NCBI GenBank assembly: GCA_022457155.1
Contig: JAJGOT010000273.1
Location: forward strand, 630,001-694,000
DNA: 64,000 bases
Source of the DNA: Cladopsammia gracilis
Lineage: Eukaryota > Cnidaria > Anthozoa > Scleractinia > Dendrophylliidae
Reading direction: 5' to 3'
The position numbers and the translations under genes are program-made. A model generated the notes under the pieces. That model was given only the letters and a program-made list of their open reading frames with translations, made no database searches and was not told the DNA's origin. Positions 1-11,146 of this stretch are shown piece after piece (the stretch's first letter is position 1; every line of letters starts with the position of its first letter).

Positions 1-533
1 TGTTAGTCGGCACCAGATTTGGTTGTCAACAGTTGTCAACGACGGTATTATCTACAGACGACACGAAACAGCTCTAACTTTGCAACTGTCTGTTAATATG
101 GATAAATCTTCACTAGCTGAGTTAAATAAAGTCGGTCTTTTCAAATTATTCTCCAGATCGATAGCCACAAGATCACACTTGAAACCTCATTTATGGAGTA
201 TTTGCGCTTTTCTTATGTGTCTTGACCAAGAAAAGCATTGGTACATTTTTTATTCAACATTGCCTCTTCTAAAGCCTTTTAAGTTTTCGAAGTGAGCAGT
301 ATTTGACAATTTTCCCAAAGAGGTCAGGAAAGTTCGAGCTTCTCCTCTGACAACCAAGGATGGCCAGCCTTCATCGTCGGCAGCATAGTTTAAAAGCAAA
401 TACAAGGCAAATTTACCCTTAGATCAGGAGGTGTACCTCATGACATCTTTTGGCCTTTACATTGGCGTACTGAATCATCTGCCACGACGATGTCCACGCC
501 AAAACAGCCAATTTACCCGTCAAAATATTCTAT
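1..533. other. Unassigned left edge
   Basis: No gene, repeat or RNA is recognised. Short open frames exist on the + strand, but none carries a known motif. The last part runs in frame into the coiled-coil ORF that follows and may be its upstream coding part. Confidence 0.3.
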
Positions 534-803
534 GTGGCACGCACAGGAATGACTTCAGTCACACCATCGCTGAGTCCAATATTTGCGACTCTAGATTCTT
601 TAAAACAGCAAATTGTTCACCAGGAGAAATATATCGGAACTTTGAAAAGGAACTTGGAGAACTGGAGCAAAAAAATCCAAGGGTTAGAAGCTCAACTTTG
701 CGGCGAGTTTGCCAAGCAGAGTCGGGCAACTCAAACAGAACTTGCCAGCGATGTTGAAATGACTTTGAAGGAAAAGTACAATGGAAAATCAAAATTGAAC
801 TAA
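534..803 (+). CDS. Coiled-coil-like ORF, possible C-terminal exon
   Basis: This open frame of about 89 codons ends at a TAA. It has no ATG at its left end (the first codon shown is GTG) and stays open further upstream, so it reads as the end of an exon. The middle is rich in Leu, Lys, Glu and Gln with heptad-like spacing (for example LKQQIVHQEKYIGTLKRN), which suggests a coiled coil. No catalytic or DNA-binding motif is visible. Its last codons overlap a repeat that recurs inverted near the right end of the window, so it may belong to a dispersed element and not to a host gene. Function unknown. Confidence 0.3.
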   Translation: MARTGMTSVTPSLSPIFATLDSLKQQIVHQEKYIGTLKRNLENWSKKIQGLEAQLCGEFAKQSRATQTELASDVEMTLKEKYNGKSKLN

Positions 804-826
804 GGATAAAATTGAACTACAACATA
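772..826 (+). repeat. Dispersed repeat, copy 1
   Basis: About 55 bp that recurs in inverted orientation at 63128-63180 with only a few mismatches. The shared core includes GGATAAAATTGAACTACAAC. The two copies lie 62 kb apart at opposite edges of the window. Copy 1 overlaps the end of an ORF. Copy 2 lies in an intron. Confidence 0.6.
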
Positions 827-1317
827 TATATATTTCTTTATACAAGAGTTAACAATAACAAGCCACCATGCAGTAAGTATAAGCTTGATAAAATGTCATG
901 TTTAAAAAGTAAATGTTTACTGTACTACAATTTGTCCGTAGTACTTTTAAACAGCACAGGACTGCAAACTTTATGCAATATTAGTGGGTGTCCCCTATTA
1001 CCATTCATCCCTCCTCTGGCTGGTGACCAGAGTGCAAGATTCTATTGCTTTCTTCCCTTCAAAATAGATTTTTTTGAGTAGTTTTGGCATTATTTGAACA
1101 ACCATCTCATGGCATCTGTTTCAGCTGGCCAATCAAACATTTATTGACCATCATGATATAACCTCTTACAATTTCTGCATTTTGATTGTCCTGCCAGTTA
1201 ACCAAAAACAAAAATAGCAGAAAAGATGTATTATCTAACAGAGCTGACAATTGAAAAATTGATAAAAACTTAGTCAAGTGGCATATAATGCCTAACTTCT
1301 GCCCTTTCTATTTACAG

Positions 1318-1994
1318 ATGGTAGAAGTAATGGAAGGGTCAGGAGTCTTTTGGTACCTCCACCAGCGGGCATACTGCTCCACATTCAAGTGTTGGCCAGG
1401 ATATATCAATGCTGCCATTGATATATTCTTCAGCAAAGAAACACTTGCAGTTTCAAATGCAAGGGGAAATGACAAGAAGAGCAAGAATGGTGACATACAC
1501 CAGCCATTGACTCCAATGATCATTGATAACCTCATTGGTAAGTTATGCTGCATTTTACTTTTATTCATAAGACCATAAAGTTCCCAAAAAAACATTCCCC
1601 AAAAGCAGGGATATGTCACAGATGTTAGGCTTGGGTTAGGTTTTTAATCCTAAAGTAACAACTACATGGATCATTAGTGTCAGAACTCCTCTAAGGTATC
1701 TTTTATATTAAAAAGAAATAAAAACTATAATTAACAATATATAAGTTAATTACCAGAGCTTAAAATGGTGGTTACCAATATAGATATATATATATATAGA
1801 TATATAAACATGACTTTTAACTAATACATATTCAATTTTTTCTTTCAGGCAAAGTTTGTTCAAAGTTTGCTAAGGACTCTCCTGTTCCAAGTCAAGTGGT
1901 TCAGAAAATTAACATGAAATGCATGGAGGCAAGACGGCCCCCAAGAATTAGAGCTCCACTTGCGACAAGAGCGAACAATTCAGATGATCTTTAA
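1318..1994 (+). CDS. C-terminal two-exon gene segment, BEN-domain-like
   Basis: Two exons are visible: 1318-1537, preceded by a TTTACAG acceptor, and 1849-1994, ending in TAA. The intron 1538-1848 starts GTAAGT and ends TTTCTTTCAG. Splicing completes a split Gly codon and keeps one frame of 122 codons. Before the junction the protein has FFSKETLAVSNARG. After it come a charged linker, a helix-like segment and a basic tail rich in Arg and Pro. The FSKE-L-xS-xxG signature followed by two basic helices resembles the BEN domain of chromatin and DNA-binding proteins. That call rests on pattern only. The 5' part of the gene is not recognised; it may lie in the first 1.3 kb or outside the window. 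Confidence 0.5.
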
Positions 1995-2159
1995 TCTATA
2001 GTTAGGCTTATATAACTTGTACAGTTTGCAGATTTTTCTAAGGATTTCATCATTATGTTTCATTATAATTCATGATTCATGAGTTTGAGTTGTCAAGTAC
2101 TTATTAAAACAATTAGAAATTTTAACTATATTGTTGACAAATTTATAGTTCATTTTCCT

Positions 2160-2415
2160 GCATGATTAACCTATATGGTATGGGGTCTAGGCTGTGGGTG
2201 AATTACAGTTTCACCTGCACATGTTACACTAAAGTGGTATCCCATAGATTTCCCATAGTTTGGAGAAAATCCTGGATCATATGGGATTGGTATGGGGCTT
2301 AAATCAAAAGTATACCCTTTCCTGAATGCTATGGGAATTGTATGGTACATAGCAATCCCATAGAGATGATATGGGATTGGTATGGGACTGTTGCATACTG
2401 ATCCTGGGATATATG

Positions 2416-2451
<36 letters not shown>

Positions 2452-2760
2452 CAATCCCATAGAGACAGGTCAGTCATTATAATTATGGGATTGGTATGGG
2501 ACTATCCCATATCATTCCCATACCAGATCCTATGGGGAATATATAGAACTTTACGAAATACATAGCAATCCCATAGCGAACAACAATAGAATGATGCTAA
2601 ATGAAGACAGTCACTATTTATGGGTTTGATATGGGAGACAATAACCCATATCAAACCCATATAACACCCACATATCGGGCATAGGTTATCCTATATCATT
2701 TCAATATTTGGACCATATGTCCCATATCACCAGCTATGGTAAGGGTAGTGATGACATAAA
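2160..2760. repeat. TATGGG-rich degenerate satellite
   Basis: The stretch is dominated by variants of TATGGGATTGGTATGGGAC and its complement CAATCCCATAG. It contains a clear tandem step of 114 bp: the segment starting CTATGGGGAATATAT at 2416 recurs at 2530, followed in both units by GAACTTTACGAAATAC and then AGCAATCCCATAG. Motifs on both strands alternate, so the tract can form many local hairpins. No gene is seen in it. Confidence 0.7.
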
Positions 2761-2809
2761 AGGAATCCAGGTTTCTGATATGGTTTCTCCCTACTATTGC
2801 CTATTTGGA

Positions 2810-4060
2810 CTATGACCACGAACAGCGATTGTTCCTAAAGAATTTGAAGTGTTTTGGAGAGAAAAAGGTGGTGAGACCCGTGATGCAACCATTCAACACC
2901 TGAAGGATCTTTCTCAGAGATACGAAAAAGATAGGCTTGATACAGGGATCTCTGCAGCAGACCTTATATGGGGACGAATATATTCCAGGTTCACAAGGCA
3001 CCAACCTTCGCATACAGGCTGTAACACAACTGATAGAGCCGTTTTGAAATCTAGGGTTTGGCACCCCGGTGGATGTCCAGAAATCTGTCTCACGCAATCA
3101 CCATGTTTTGACTCTGGAAGAATGTCTTGAAACTCAAGAAGGTTCGCTTGCATTTGCAGCCTGGTGCCAAAAGTAATCCTTCCAAAAGAGGACACTTTCT
3201 GACACATGGTTGTTATCTAACCGCTGAAATTCAATTTGCTGCAGCGTCCATCATTCAACTGGCCATGCTTCTTCACTTCAAAGAACTGGGGCCTGAATGG
3301 ACGTCTCCATACCGCTCTGGGACTAAGATGACGGAAAGGATTATCAGTGAGATGCAGGAGAAAACCAATGAAAGTCAATCCCTAGATGCAGAACCTACTA
3401 TTGCTGACATACCTCAGAAAAGCTCTGTTCAATTTAATTTAAATGCGAAAGTATGATTGGCATTTGCCTTAAAGCAGAACAGGGCCTCCATTGCTATGTT
3501 GTATTCTTTTTTTCTTTCGTATTCTAATCCTGACAGCTTCTCCGAGTTTCTACAGCAGCAAAGACACGCCCATTCTGCTGGAAAAAAGGGCAAGATACAT
3601 TCCAGTATCGTGCATTCAACTCTAGAAGGACTCGGGATACTGGGATACTCTATTCGATTCTTTTCTACTCTACTCTTGTGCACCCAAGTCGAATTCAGTT
3701 AGTTAATGGTCTTCTTCCAGATGGCTATAACAAATTGAGTCTCTTTTGCGGACAAGACACTGGAAGGAGTGAAGGATATTGAAAATCAAATGTTAGAAAG
3801 GGTTGACGATGACAAGTGCATTCATAGCAAAGATCTTTCGACAAAGTGTGAAAGTGACAAGTGTAATGAGGTTGATGAGCCAACTCATCGAAGGCAACTC
3901 AGTGATAGTACAAAGTCCTTGATTCACATTAAACAAGCCCTTACATCTCCAGATGCAGACATAAGCGTCACTGGGTATCAAAGCACCTTCTTGGCAAAGC
4001 CCGAATTGACCCAAAGCATTGTATAGTTAAATTCTGTGATGTAGCCCTTAAATGTTCTCA
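2810..4060 (+). pseudogene. Degraded coding region of unknown family
   Basis: A series of + strand open frames in different phases (2849-3130, 3127-3456, 3457-3702, 3769-4026) gives a protein-like composition across more than 1 kb, with frame changes near 3130-3190 and 3450. The best stretch, around 3220-3430, is hydrophobic and then charged (AAASIIQLAMLLHFKELGPE). No known domain is recognised. The alternating frames and lack of splice sites at the switches suggest a decayed gene, probably from a multicopy element. The assignment as coding is moderate; the function is unknown. Confidence 0.35.
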
Positions 4061-4929
4061 CCCTGGCACTTGATTAAGGATTTTTTGAAGTGGAAGACAT
4101 CTTCAGGTGCCGTCTTTGGAAAAGAAACTTATCCTATGAGTGAAAGTGCGATTCAAAGGTTATGGCCCCGAAAACGACACGTGGCTAAGTATGTTAATTA
4201 CTATCTATAAATGCTTACACCTTAATAATTATCCTAAGTATTTAAAGGAATTTTTTACTATATGACCATCTATTTATAATTTTAGAGGTACTGATATTTC
4301 ATATCATTACCAAAACCAGCAACTACCACGTATGGACTGCACTCTTTCATATACTGTGTGGTGAATGTTCTTTAACTAGTTTTAAACAAAGACAGTCTCT
4401 TTTTAAGTATCATATAAGACATAATAGTAATGTAAATAGTTTAATTTATGTTACACGGAGATATTAGCCTTCTGGATACCCTACAATTCGTGTGGAAATA
4501 AAGTTCATGTATGAATGTATGTATGGCTGCCTTTGTGTACCTTTAATAGGTCAACAGACTTCGAAACATCCAAGTTTGGCAAAAAAAAAAACAAAGGCAC
4601 AAGTAAGAACCAGAAGAAACTCTTGACAATCCTTTGCGTGCAAAACGATGCAAGATCAGCAAAGTAACGAGAAGTTATGAGGTACAAAAGTAAACAACAA
4701 TCGTCGGGGATTGCAGAAAGTTGGTACACCAAAACTGAAGAAAAAACATTCTTCCAACAAAGGGTTAGGGTTTCGAACAAGTTTAAACACACCCTGGAAC
4801 AAGGAACGTCAAAGCAGCACAACATGCAATGGCAATGATGGTGACATGACATCAAATCTTCCTGTCGTGTCATTCTGCCGTTGTAGTCTAGTCAATGGTC
4901 TACCAACTGAACTATGAAACAAACCTCAA
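4061..4929. other. Intergenic stretch, nothing recognised
   Basis: AT-rich sequence with an AATAAA at about 4496-4501 that could serve as a polyadenylation signal for + strand transcripts. Open frames on both strands at 4505-4917 overlap one another and show no motif. No repeat structure was found by eye. Confidence 0.4.
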
Positions 4930-5690
4930 GCCTTGATGACTACAAATCCAGGGCCAACACCATCTGGGCTTCCCCCATACTTTTTGTTAGTTGGTGATTG
5001 AAAAACCCACATTTGGTGACTGGAAGGTTTGTTGAATTCACAAAAGTTTCAACAGCCTCACCCTCAAACTGCTGTCCTCTAGCAAAACTAGCAAATCTCT
5101 TTGGCTTCGTTGGGGTCAATGTTGTTTTTGATACATGTCAAGTAATGCAAATGCTCTTTTTCCCCTGCAAGCCCAATCAGATTACCGATTATACTACAGG
5201 TTACTCTTCCAATACGAAGATTGAGCCAATCTTGAGAATTTTGTTTCACATCATGATAATTGAAGCCAAATGGTTTCACCTCTTTCATAGTGGGAGCTGA
5301 TAAGGACAGCTCAAACTGCTTTTCTTTCTTGGTACCTTCATCCATCACTAACAAAGCTATCTTTAGCAGCCTCAATAATACCTCCTAGTTGCTTAACATA
5401 CACATTAACTGTTTCATGTTCAAACATTGCCTGGTTGTTTTCCACACTGAGTTAATGATCCTCAGCTAGGACTGACATTTTAATGACAGGTGGATGATCT
5501 TCAGTGTTAGGAATGTTATTCTCTGGGAGCAGAGGAGTATGCCAAACATCGCAACTAGCCACTGAATATTTGGCTTTCAGGATTTGTTCAAAAAGGGGCT
5601 TTCCATAATTATTACGATAAGAAAATCCACAAACGCAATTATCAATCCTTGCATGTTGTCCATTGTGTGAAAGTCTGACATTTTTTTAAT
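4930..5690 (-). pseudogene. YqaJ-like exonuclease pseudogene
   Basis: Read on the - strand, 5375-5088 encodes the start of a YqaJ-type nuclease core: QNSQDWLNLRIGRVTCSIIG fits the family pattern W-x(3)-R-x-GR-(I/V)-T-x-S. Downstream the frame shifts near 5090 and again near 4990, where GGSPDG appears; the Asp of that motif is a metal ligand in the family. Further upstream (5450-5690) the - strand stays protein-like. YqaJ nucleases are DNA exonucleases related to lambda exonuclease. Copies in animal genomes usually sit in mobile elements. At least two frameshifts and in-frame stops make this copy inactive. The family call is fairly secure from the two motifs; the parent element is unknown. Confidence 0.6.
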
Positions 5691-5786
5691 TTGGTCAAGG
5701 GTTTATACATCTGACACTAGTTTTTCCAAAGTGCATGTCATCTGATTTTAACAGATAATTGAAAATACATGGCATGTGAATGAACA

Positions 5787-6112
5787 AGACCTTAGATGAC
5801 AATGGTCTGGACCACCTCGGACACTTACTGAGAATTATATGACGTAATGTTGACACTTAAAATTTTATTAACAATAAATTTTTAAGTGTAAAAAAGAAAA
5901 TGTAAAATCCCCACTCAGGATTGAACCTGTGACATAGCCTACCGTACCAGAGTACCACCTAGCTTCTCGGGTTGTTCAGGCCTAAATTTTTCTATATGAA
6001 CTGCTAACCCCAACCTTAACTGAAAGCTAACCAGTTACTCCATTATATAAGTCTCAATAAGGCGTCCGAGATGGTCCAGGCCGTTGTTATCTAAGGTCTT
6101 CTTAGCGTGTGT
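5787..6112. mobile_element. Foldback element (MITE-like)
   Basis: The left arm, about 5787-5845, and the right arm, about 6045-6112, are inverted copies of each other. Both read AAGACCTTAGAT near their outer ends and share GG-CTGGACCA-CTCGGAC further in. The arms are about 60 bp with roughly 80% identity, and the 200-bp loop carries a tRNA-like segment. No protein is encoded. No clear target-site duplication was seen. Confidence 0.6.
5909..5972 (-). ncRNA. tRNA-like segment with Pol III box B
   Basis: On the - strand the segment contains GGTTCAATCCT (complement of 5918-5928), which fits the internal Pol III promoter box B. About 30 bases upstream is AGCTAGGTGGT, which resembles a decayed box A. 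No complete cloverleaf could be drawn by eye, so this is more likely a tRNA-derived SINE remnant than a functional tRNA. It lies within the loop of a foldback element. Confidence 0.35.
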
Positions 6113-6230
6113 GCTAGTTACCCAAATTTTCATGATAATTACTGTAGTTTTTATTTTTAGGGAATATTGTAATTTCTGCTTTAAAATAACACGACCTGAT
6201 TTTGTAAAACCGCGAACTGCTAACCGCACC
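6110..6230 (+). repeat. Direct repeat, copy 1
   Basis: Shares most of its sequence with 6733-6850, including AGGAATATTGTAATTTCTG-like and CGATTTTGTAAAACC-like blocks. A second shared block with the word GAAAATAC-TGGCATGT lies farther upstream of each copy (5760 and 6666). The pattern suggests two ends or two copies of one element family. Confidence 0.5.
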
Positions 6231-6732
6231 ATTTTTTTAATTAATTAACCTTTATTCAAAAACAAATTAATTCACTTACACTTCATTCACTCATTTACAT
6301 TACTTACATTATATAAACTAAACACCTACAAATTAATTAAAACAAAATAAACAAGATACAGGGAGTATACAGTACTTCTATCTAAATTATAGAGAGCAAC
6401 AGTTGCCATTTTTTGTTATGAATGTCTAAAGAATTTTGGCTTTTGGCTATCAGGGACTAATTTATAAGTATACCTTATTTTGGCTAGCAATAATGTTAGC
6501 GATGGTTTTATATTCAAACAACAACACTGATAAATTATTTGTTTAGAGAGAATGATATGAGTGATCAATATGTATTCTTTTTTTAGCAAATCCAAATGTT
6601 ATGTCAACAGCACTTAAGTTTTGCAAAGATATACCTTGTAGAGGGATTGAAAATACATGGCATTGAAAATACGTGGCATGTAAATGAACAAACTTACTGT
6701 TGCTGAATATAATACCTTTCAGTGTGGCATTC

Positions 6733-6850
6733 CAGCACTAGCTATCCAAATTTTCAAGTTAATGACTGTAGTTTTGATCTTTAAAGGAATATTGTAATTT
6801 CTGTTTTGAAATAAAACTTGACCCGATTTTGTAAAACCACTAACCGCAAC
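6733..6850 (+). repeat. Direct repeat, copy 2
   Basis: Second copy of the 6110-6230 repeat in the same orientation, diverged by point changes and short indels. Confidence 0.5.
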
Positions 6851-7247
6851 TGCTAAAGCTCCCTTGCAGAGAAAATATTTGTAAGTTTCAGTATCTGTTT
6901 TGTTGCTGTTATCACTTTCTTAGATGCCCAATTTAATTTGTTAATTTCAATTTCTTTTTCAGTCTAACCGTTTGTTTGAAAATATGGTATGATCTCTGGA
7001 AAATCGATACAATTATATAGCGTATTCATTTGGGGCAATTAAAGTTGGAATTGTATGTGTAATTAGTTTTGGCCAATGATGCAACTATTACTGACACACA
7101 ATTTCCTCAGTTGTTCATAACTCACAGTTTGTTGATTTTTGTCCCAACATTATTTTTTTTGTATATACCTATAGTTTTAAGTTTTAGTTAATTGTAAACG
7201 ACCCCACAAGCTTATATAGCTTTAATATTCATCATTTTAAAATAAAG
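6851..7247. other. Intergenic AT-rich stretch
   Basis: No gene or RNA recognised. AT-rich, with an AATAAA just before the following microsatellite (near 7240). Confidence 0.4.
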
Positions 7248-7397
7248 GCTATCTATCTATCTATCTATCTATCTAGCTATCTAGCTATCTAGCTATCTAG
7301 CTATCTAGCTATCTATCTATCTATCTAGCTATCTATCTATCTATCTAGCTATCTATCTATCTATCTAGCTAGCTAGCTATCTATCTATCTATCTATC
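7248..7397. repeat. Microsatellite (CTAT)n with CTAG variants
   Basis: About 150 bp of CTAT tetranucleotides, interrupted at intervals by CTAG. The interruptions are themselves patterned: a run of alternating TAGC and TATC units occupies the middle. Confidence 0.95.
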
Positions 7398-9330
7398 TCC
7401 TCAGAATGGGTAAGCAAGACAAAGTTGTCATATGCTAGAACACAACAAGTCCATGGAATGGGCGAATGCAACCTTTTGACGGGAAAAAGTGGTTCCCCCT
7501 GGTCCTGCAATCCTTAAAGCATGAGGAGAAGAAGTTGAAATAGTGTGGGGTAGCAGAAGGTGCAAGGCTTACGTGGTAGAACCATGGGTTAAGAAAAGTA
7601 GAGGTAAATGTTCGCGATAAAATGAGATAAATAACGTTCAAACTTCAATAGGGAGCTTAAGCAACTTTAAGGATAACATCACTGAAAAAAGAATTAATGT
7701 CCTTTAAAAGTACTTTTTAATCGTTTTTGTTTTGTCTTGTAAGTGACTGAATTTTTCCAGAAGTTGAATTCTTAGTGACAGCTTGGAGGTTCAAAGAGAG
7801 AAAGGCATGATGTTATTAACTTTATGAGTCCACACTGTCCTATAAAGGTTTTTTTCTTTAGATCGCGAAACATGACAGCAAAGGTTGAAAATGATAAATC
7901 TAAACCATAGTGTGTATGTTTTTTGGGGGGTTTTCATTGGATCCTTTTAATCATAGTTTTATTTGGGTTTGATATCAAACCTTAACATGCCCTCATACAC
8001 TTTTATATTCAAGAAAATAGGTTGACAATTTGGTTAATTTTATGTAATAATCTCAAAATTTATTTTCGTTGTTGCTGTGCTTCTCCTTGCAATCAAGCAA
8101 TTCAGTGTTTTGCAATGATTACATGGCTCGCTATTTCACCCATTAATTTTACTGCTGATTAAACTACATTTCCCAACAAATTAGGTTTATACTCTGTCGA
8201 TCAAGACACAATGCGCACCAAAATGAGATTTTGTATCATACGAATCCTCAAAGTTTTGCATTGGTACTCTAAGCTGTCAAAATCTGCTTTCATCCAAGAC
8301 ATCCTTGCATGGATGATCTTCATCTAATTTCCTTCAATGTAACTGTGAGTAATATCTTAAATATGCTGCCCATTTTACTCAGTCAACGCCTACCTTGCCA
8401 GCATGGCAAATCCGTTTTGTGTTAACTGATATCTATGTAACTCAACAGCTGCAAAGAATCAAAGGGCTCTTAAAGCCATCTCGTTAATGCGAGAGAATGT
8501 AAGGTTAATAAACAACAACAAGAATTGGAAAAGTTGGGTGCCTTTGATAAGTAAATGTAGTAAAGACGTGATAGGTAATATGTGTAAAGCTGCTAAATGG
8601 TTTATTGAAGTTGAAAGATTGAAAATACCTGTAGGTCTAATCGTAGAGTTAGACATTGCAGTCATAGAGGACTTAAGGGCTCTTTTAGGAGCCACCAAAT
8701 CAATAAAAGTCATGAGCAACAAAATAATCACGAGTATGAATATAAATAATTTTCATGTTAATTTAGTGTATTTGTTCAAAATAGTCTTCATTTTACAGCT
8801 GAGGGGAAACTTCAACTTGATAATATTAAGCGAATGAGCCGAGGCCAATTTGGTTGCTACGGGGGAAAATTATGAGGAGGGATGGGGGTGGCAAAACTAC
8901 TTAGATTCAATCTATCTTTAGAGAGCCCTTTTACTTAGTTAATTTTCTATGTTTTGTATCAGTCACAGTATTTTAGTAGCAATGACTTGTATGGCATTAC
9001 AATGGCGATTTTCTTATCAATCGAAATTTGGAAAAGATGTTCGAAGGTTAAAAAATATTTACTATCTTTATTTATTGACATTTAAACAAAACTAAAACAT
9101 ATTGCAACGATTTTCATTTGGGATTAAAATTGATTTACTAGCAATGTTTTTAAACAGCCAATTTATATGTGCAGTGTATATGTGGATGTATGAGACAAAA
9201 CAAGAACTTTGTGCATGTGAATAAGTTCAGTAAAAAGACTTCAGTAAAAAAGGAATGTTTTATCTAAATACTTCACTAAGGTAGACTATTGTAAAAAAGG
9301 CAAATGAAAATATTTTACTTGTCGCTTTTT
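7398..9330. other. Mostly unassigned stretch
   Basis: No recognisable protein family. At 7646-7661 there is a solo copy of CAATAGGGAGCTTAAG, identical to the terminus of the Harbinger element at 52454-53661; no partner end was found nearby. Between 8459 and 8837 both strands are open (116 codons from an ATG at 8487 on +, 90 codons on -). The + frame is rich in Ile, Lys and Asn with no motif. The rest is AT-rich without clear structure. Confidence 0.4.
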
Positions 9331-9353
9331 CCGTCAACTAAAAAATTGTGTAC

Positions 9354-9501
9354 CTTCGGGCAGAATGGTGACTCTTGTAGGAATAGAGCTGGTGATTAGG
9401 ATTTCGTTTCCTTTTATAGCTGAAGCTGTTTTCAAAACATCTCGGCTTAAAGAAGCCTTGGTAAAAACGACAAGCGACCTGGCCCCGAAAATTGCCGACA
9501 T
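9354..9501 (-). CDS. Candidate first exon with mitochondrial-type leader
   Basis: On the - strand an ATG at 9501 opens a frame of 49 codons running to a potential splice donor (GTACAC, complement of 9348-9353), which splits a Gly codon. The first 30 residues are rich in Ala, Ser, Arg and Val with few acids (MSAIFGARSLVVFTKASLSR), as in mitochondrial targeting peptides. The exon ends with IPTRVTILPEG. That short segment is reminiscent of the start of the mature region in M16-type mitochondrial processing peptidases and complex III core proteins, but it is too short to assign. No second exon was recognised farther left. The surrounding 9.4-10.3 kb is richer in CpG than its neighbours, as expected near a promoter. 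Confidence 0.3.
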
Positions 9502-9619
9502 GAGACGTTCTGAACAGCGAGAAGCGGCTCGATTCCGCTTCAAAAATACGACAAATTACGACAGCGACTTTAGAAGGTTGTGCAATTTACCAATAAAAAT
9601 TAAACATTATTGACCATAT

Positions 9620-11146
9620 CGTTCATATCAACACCCGACGGCCAACGGTAATTTGTTATTGAAACGACTACCAACCTCGTTCCCAAGGTCCCTATCTTCC
9701 TCTCTCTTGGATCGGAGATGCAGTTAGAGTACACCCTAGACTCCCGGTATACACATACATATCCGTGACCTTTGATTTTTGATTTTTTGGTGCAAATTGG
9801 TCTTAACAAGCTTAATAATTTTCCTTCGAGCATTTTTATTTTAAAAAGACTTTACTTTTGATCTTGATGAAAAATTGCACTTTATCAAATAAAGACAAAT
9901 AAGTGACAGGTCACGTGTGTGGTTTCCGTTCGAATTACACGCACCGGCTCCCCCGACGGTGTCAATTTGCGCGAGGGCAAAAGTAACGACCCTCCCCTCG
10001 GGTGAATGTCATTTTGTCTCTGTGACGCGGTCGCTAAGCTTTAGTATTCGAATTTCGTGGTACAGCCGTTTGGATCGCGGACAATGGCGAAGCGAAGATG
10101 GCCAGAATCGCTCCAAAACGGAGCCCTTTTAGAGCCCGTGAAAGGGAATTTGGAAGCTAGCACGAATCGCACGGGTAGACATTTAACCTGCGGCCTCACT
10201 GGTGGCAATTCGGGGAGCTTGAGTTGAATTGTTTAGAAATTATTGGCTTTCGCGTGGCGAGGGTTCGCTCAGAGGTCTCCAGCCTTCCCTTCTTTTATAG
10301 TGGATAGTGGGGCGAGTGACAAAAGTTGTAAAAATGCATTTAAACCGGTCAGGATACATCAAGAGACAATAAAGTAAAGGTGAGAAGACTTTAGTGTGTA
10401 ATATTTTCGATTTTTCTATCGCTTATCAATTCCGTGACAAATCGTATTATTACCTAGTATATTTCATTACTGTGTACTGGATATCACGATTGGTCTGCCT
10501 GTGGGATCATCCAATTTAAATATTTGATGTGTGCCACAACGCATCGGATAAATGTTTACGCTTATCCGCGTTTGTAGATCTTTATATATAAGATATAAAC
10601 ATCTAAGAATTTTACGGAGATTTTAAAGAAGAAAAGAACTGATCCATGACCTATGGTCGCTACAATGTCTGTCATTGATCGATCAGAGTCCGTTCACGCA
10701 TATTCATTGCTATTTTAAGACTTAAATTCAGTCAGGAAGTCAGGACAAAAAGTGCATATCCTTAGAATTCCTCTATTCCTCAAAGAAAGAATTGAGCAAA
10801 TATTTATTTTTCCAACTTTAATTTTATTTTTAAGATTCGCTCTCTCCCGTTCTTTCTAATCTTCCGGAAACCGGACATTCCACAATGATAAAAAGGAAAC
10901 TTTATTACGAAAGCTGTCAAAGCCAGATAAACACTGAAAAGCAATTTTCACTACTTTTTACTTCAACTGAGTCTCAAGCTGTCGCAGTGCTATATTTTTC
11001 TGACTTTTCTGTCTTTTCTTGTGATCTTCACCGGAAATGGTTCTATCTTTCCTGCACGCCACAACCGTGGAAAAACCGTGAAAAAAGGTGAAAAAACGTT
11101 TATCAAATGTTTTTTACTTGAGTAGTATTGGCACTCAAATAATAGG
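9620..11146. other. CpG-richer stretch without an assigned gene
   Basis: From about 9640 to 10330 the sequence has noticeably more CpG than the flanks and contains a short ATG-initiated frame at 10084 (about 48 codons, basic start MAKRRWPES) with no family match. The rest is ordinary AT-rich sequence. It could be the promoter or 5' UTR of a host gene on either strand. No transcript structure can be proven. Confidence 0.3.

Noticed and set aside
7248..7397. Tandem CTAT/CTAG units as a possible CRISPR-like array
   Set aside because: No spacers and a 4-bp unit: a plain microsatellite in a eukaryotic genome.
10084..10230. Short ATG frame in the CpG-richer region as a host gene start
   Set aside because: Only 48 codons, no donor site that preserves a longer frame, no promoter element seen.
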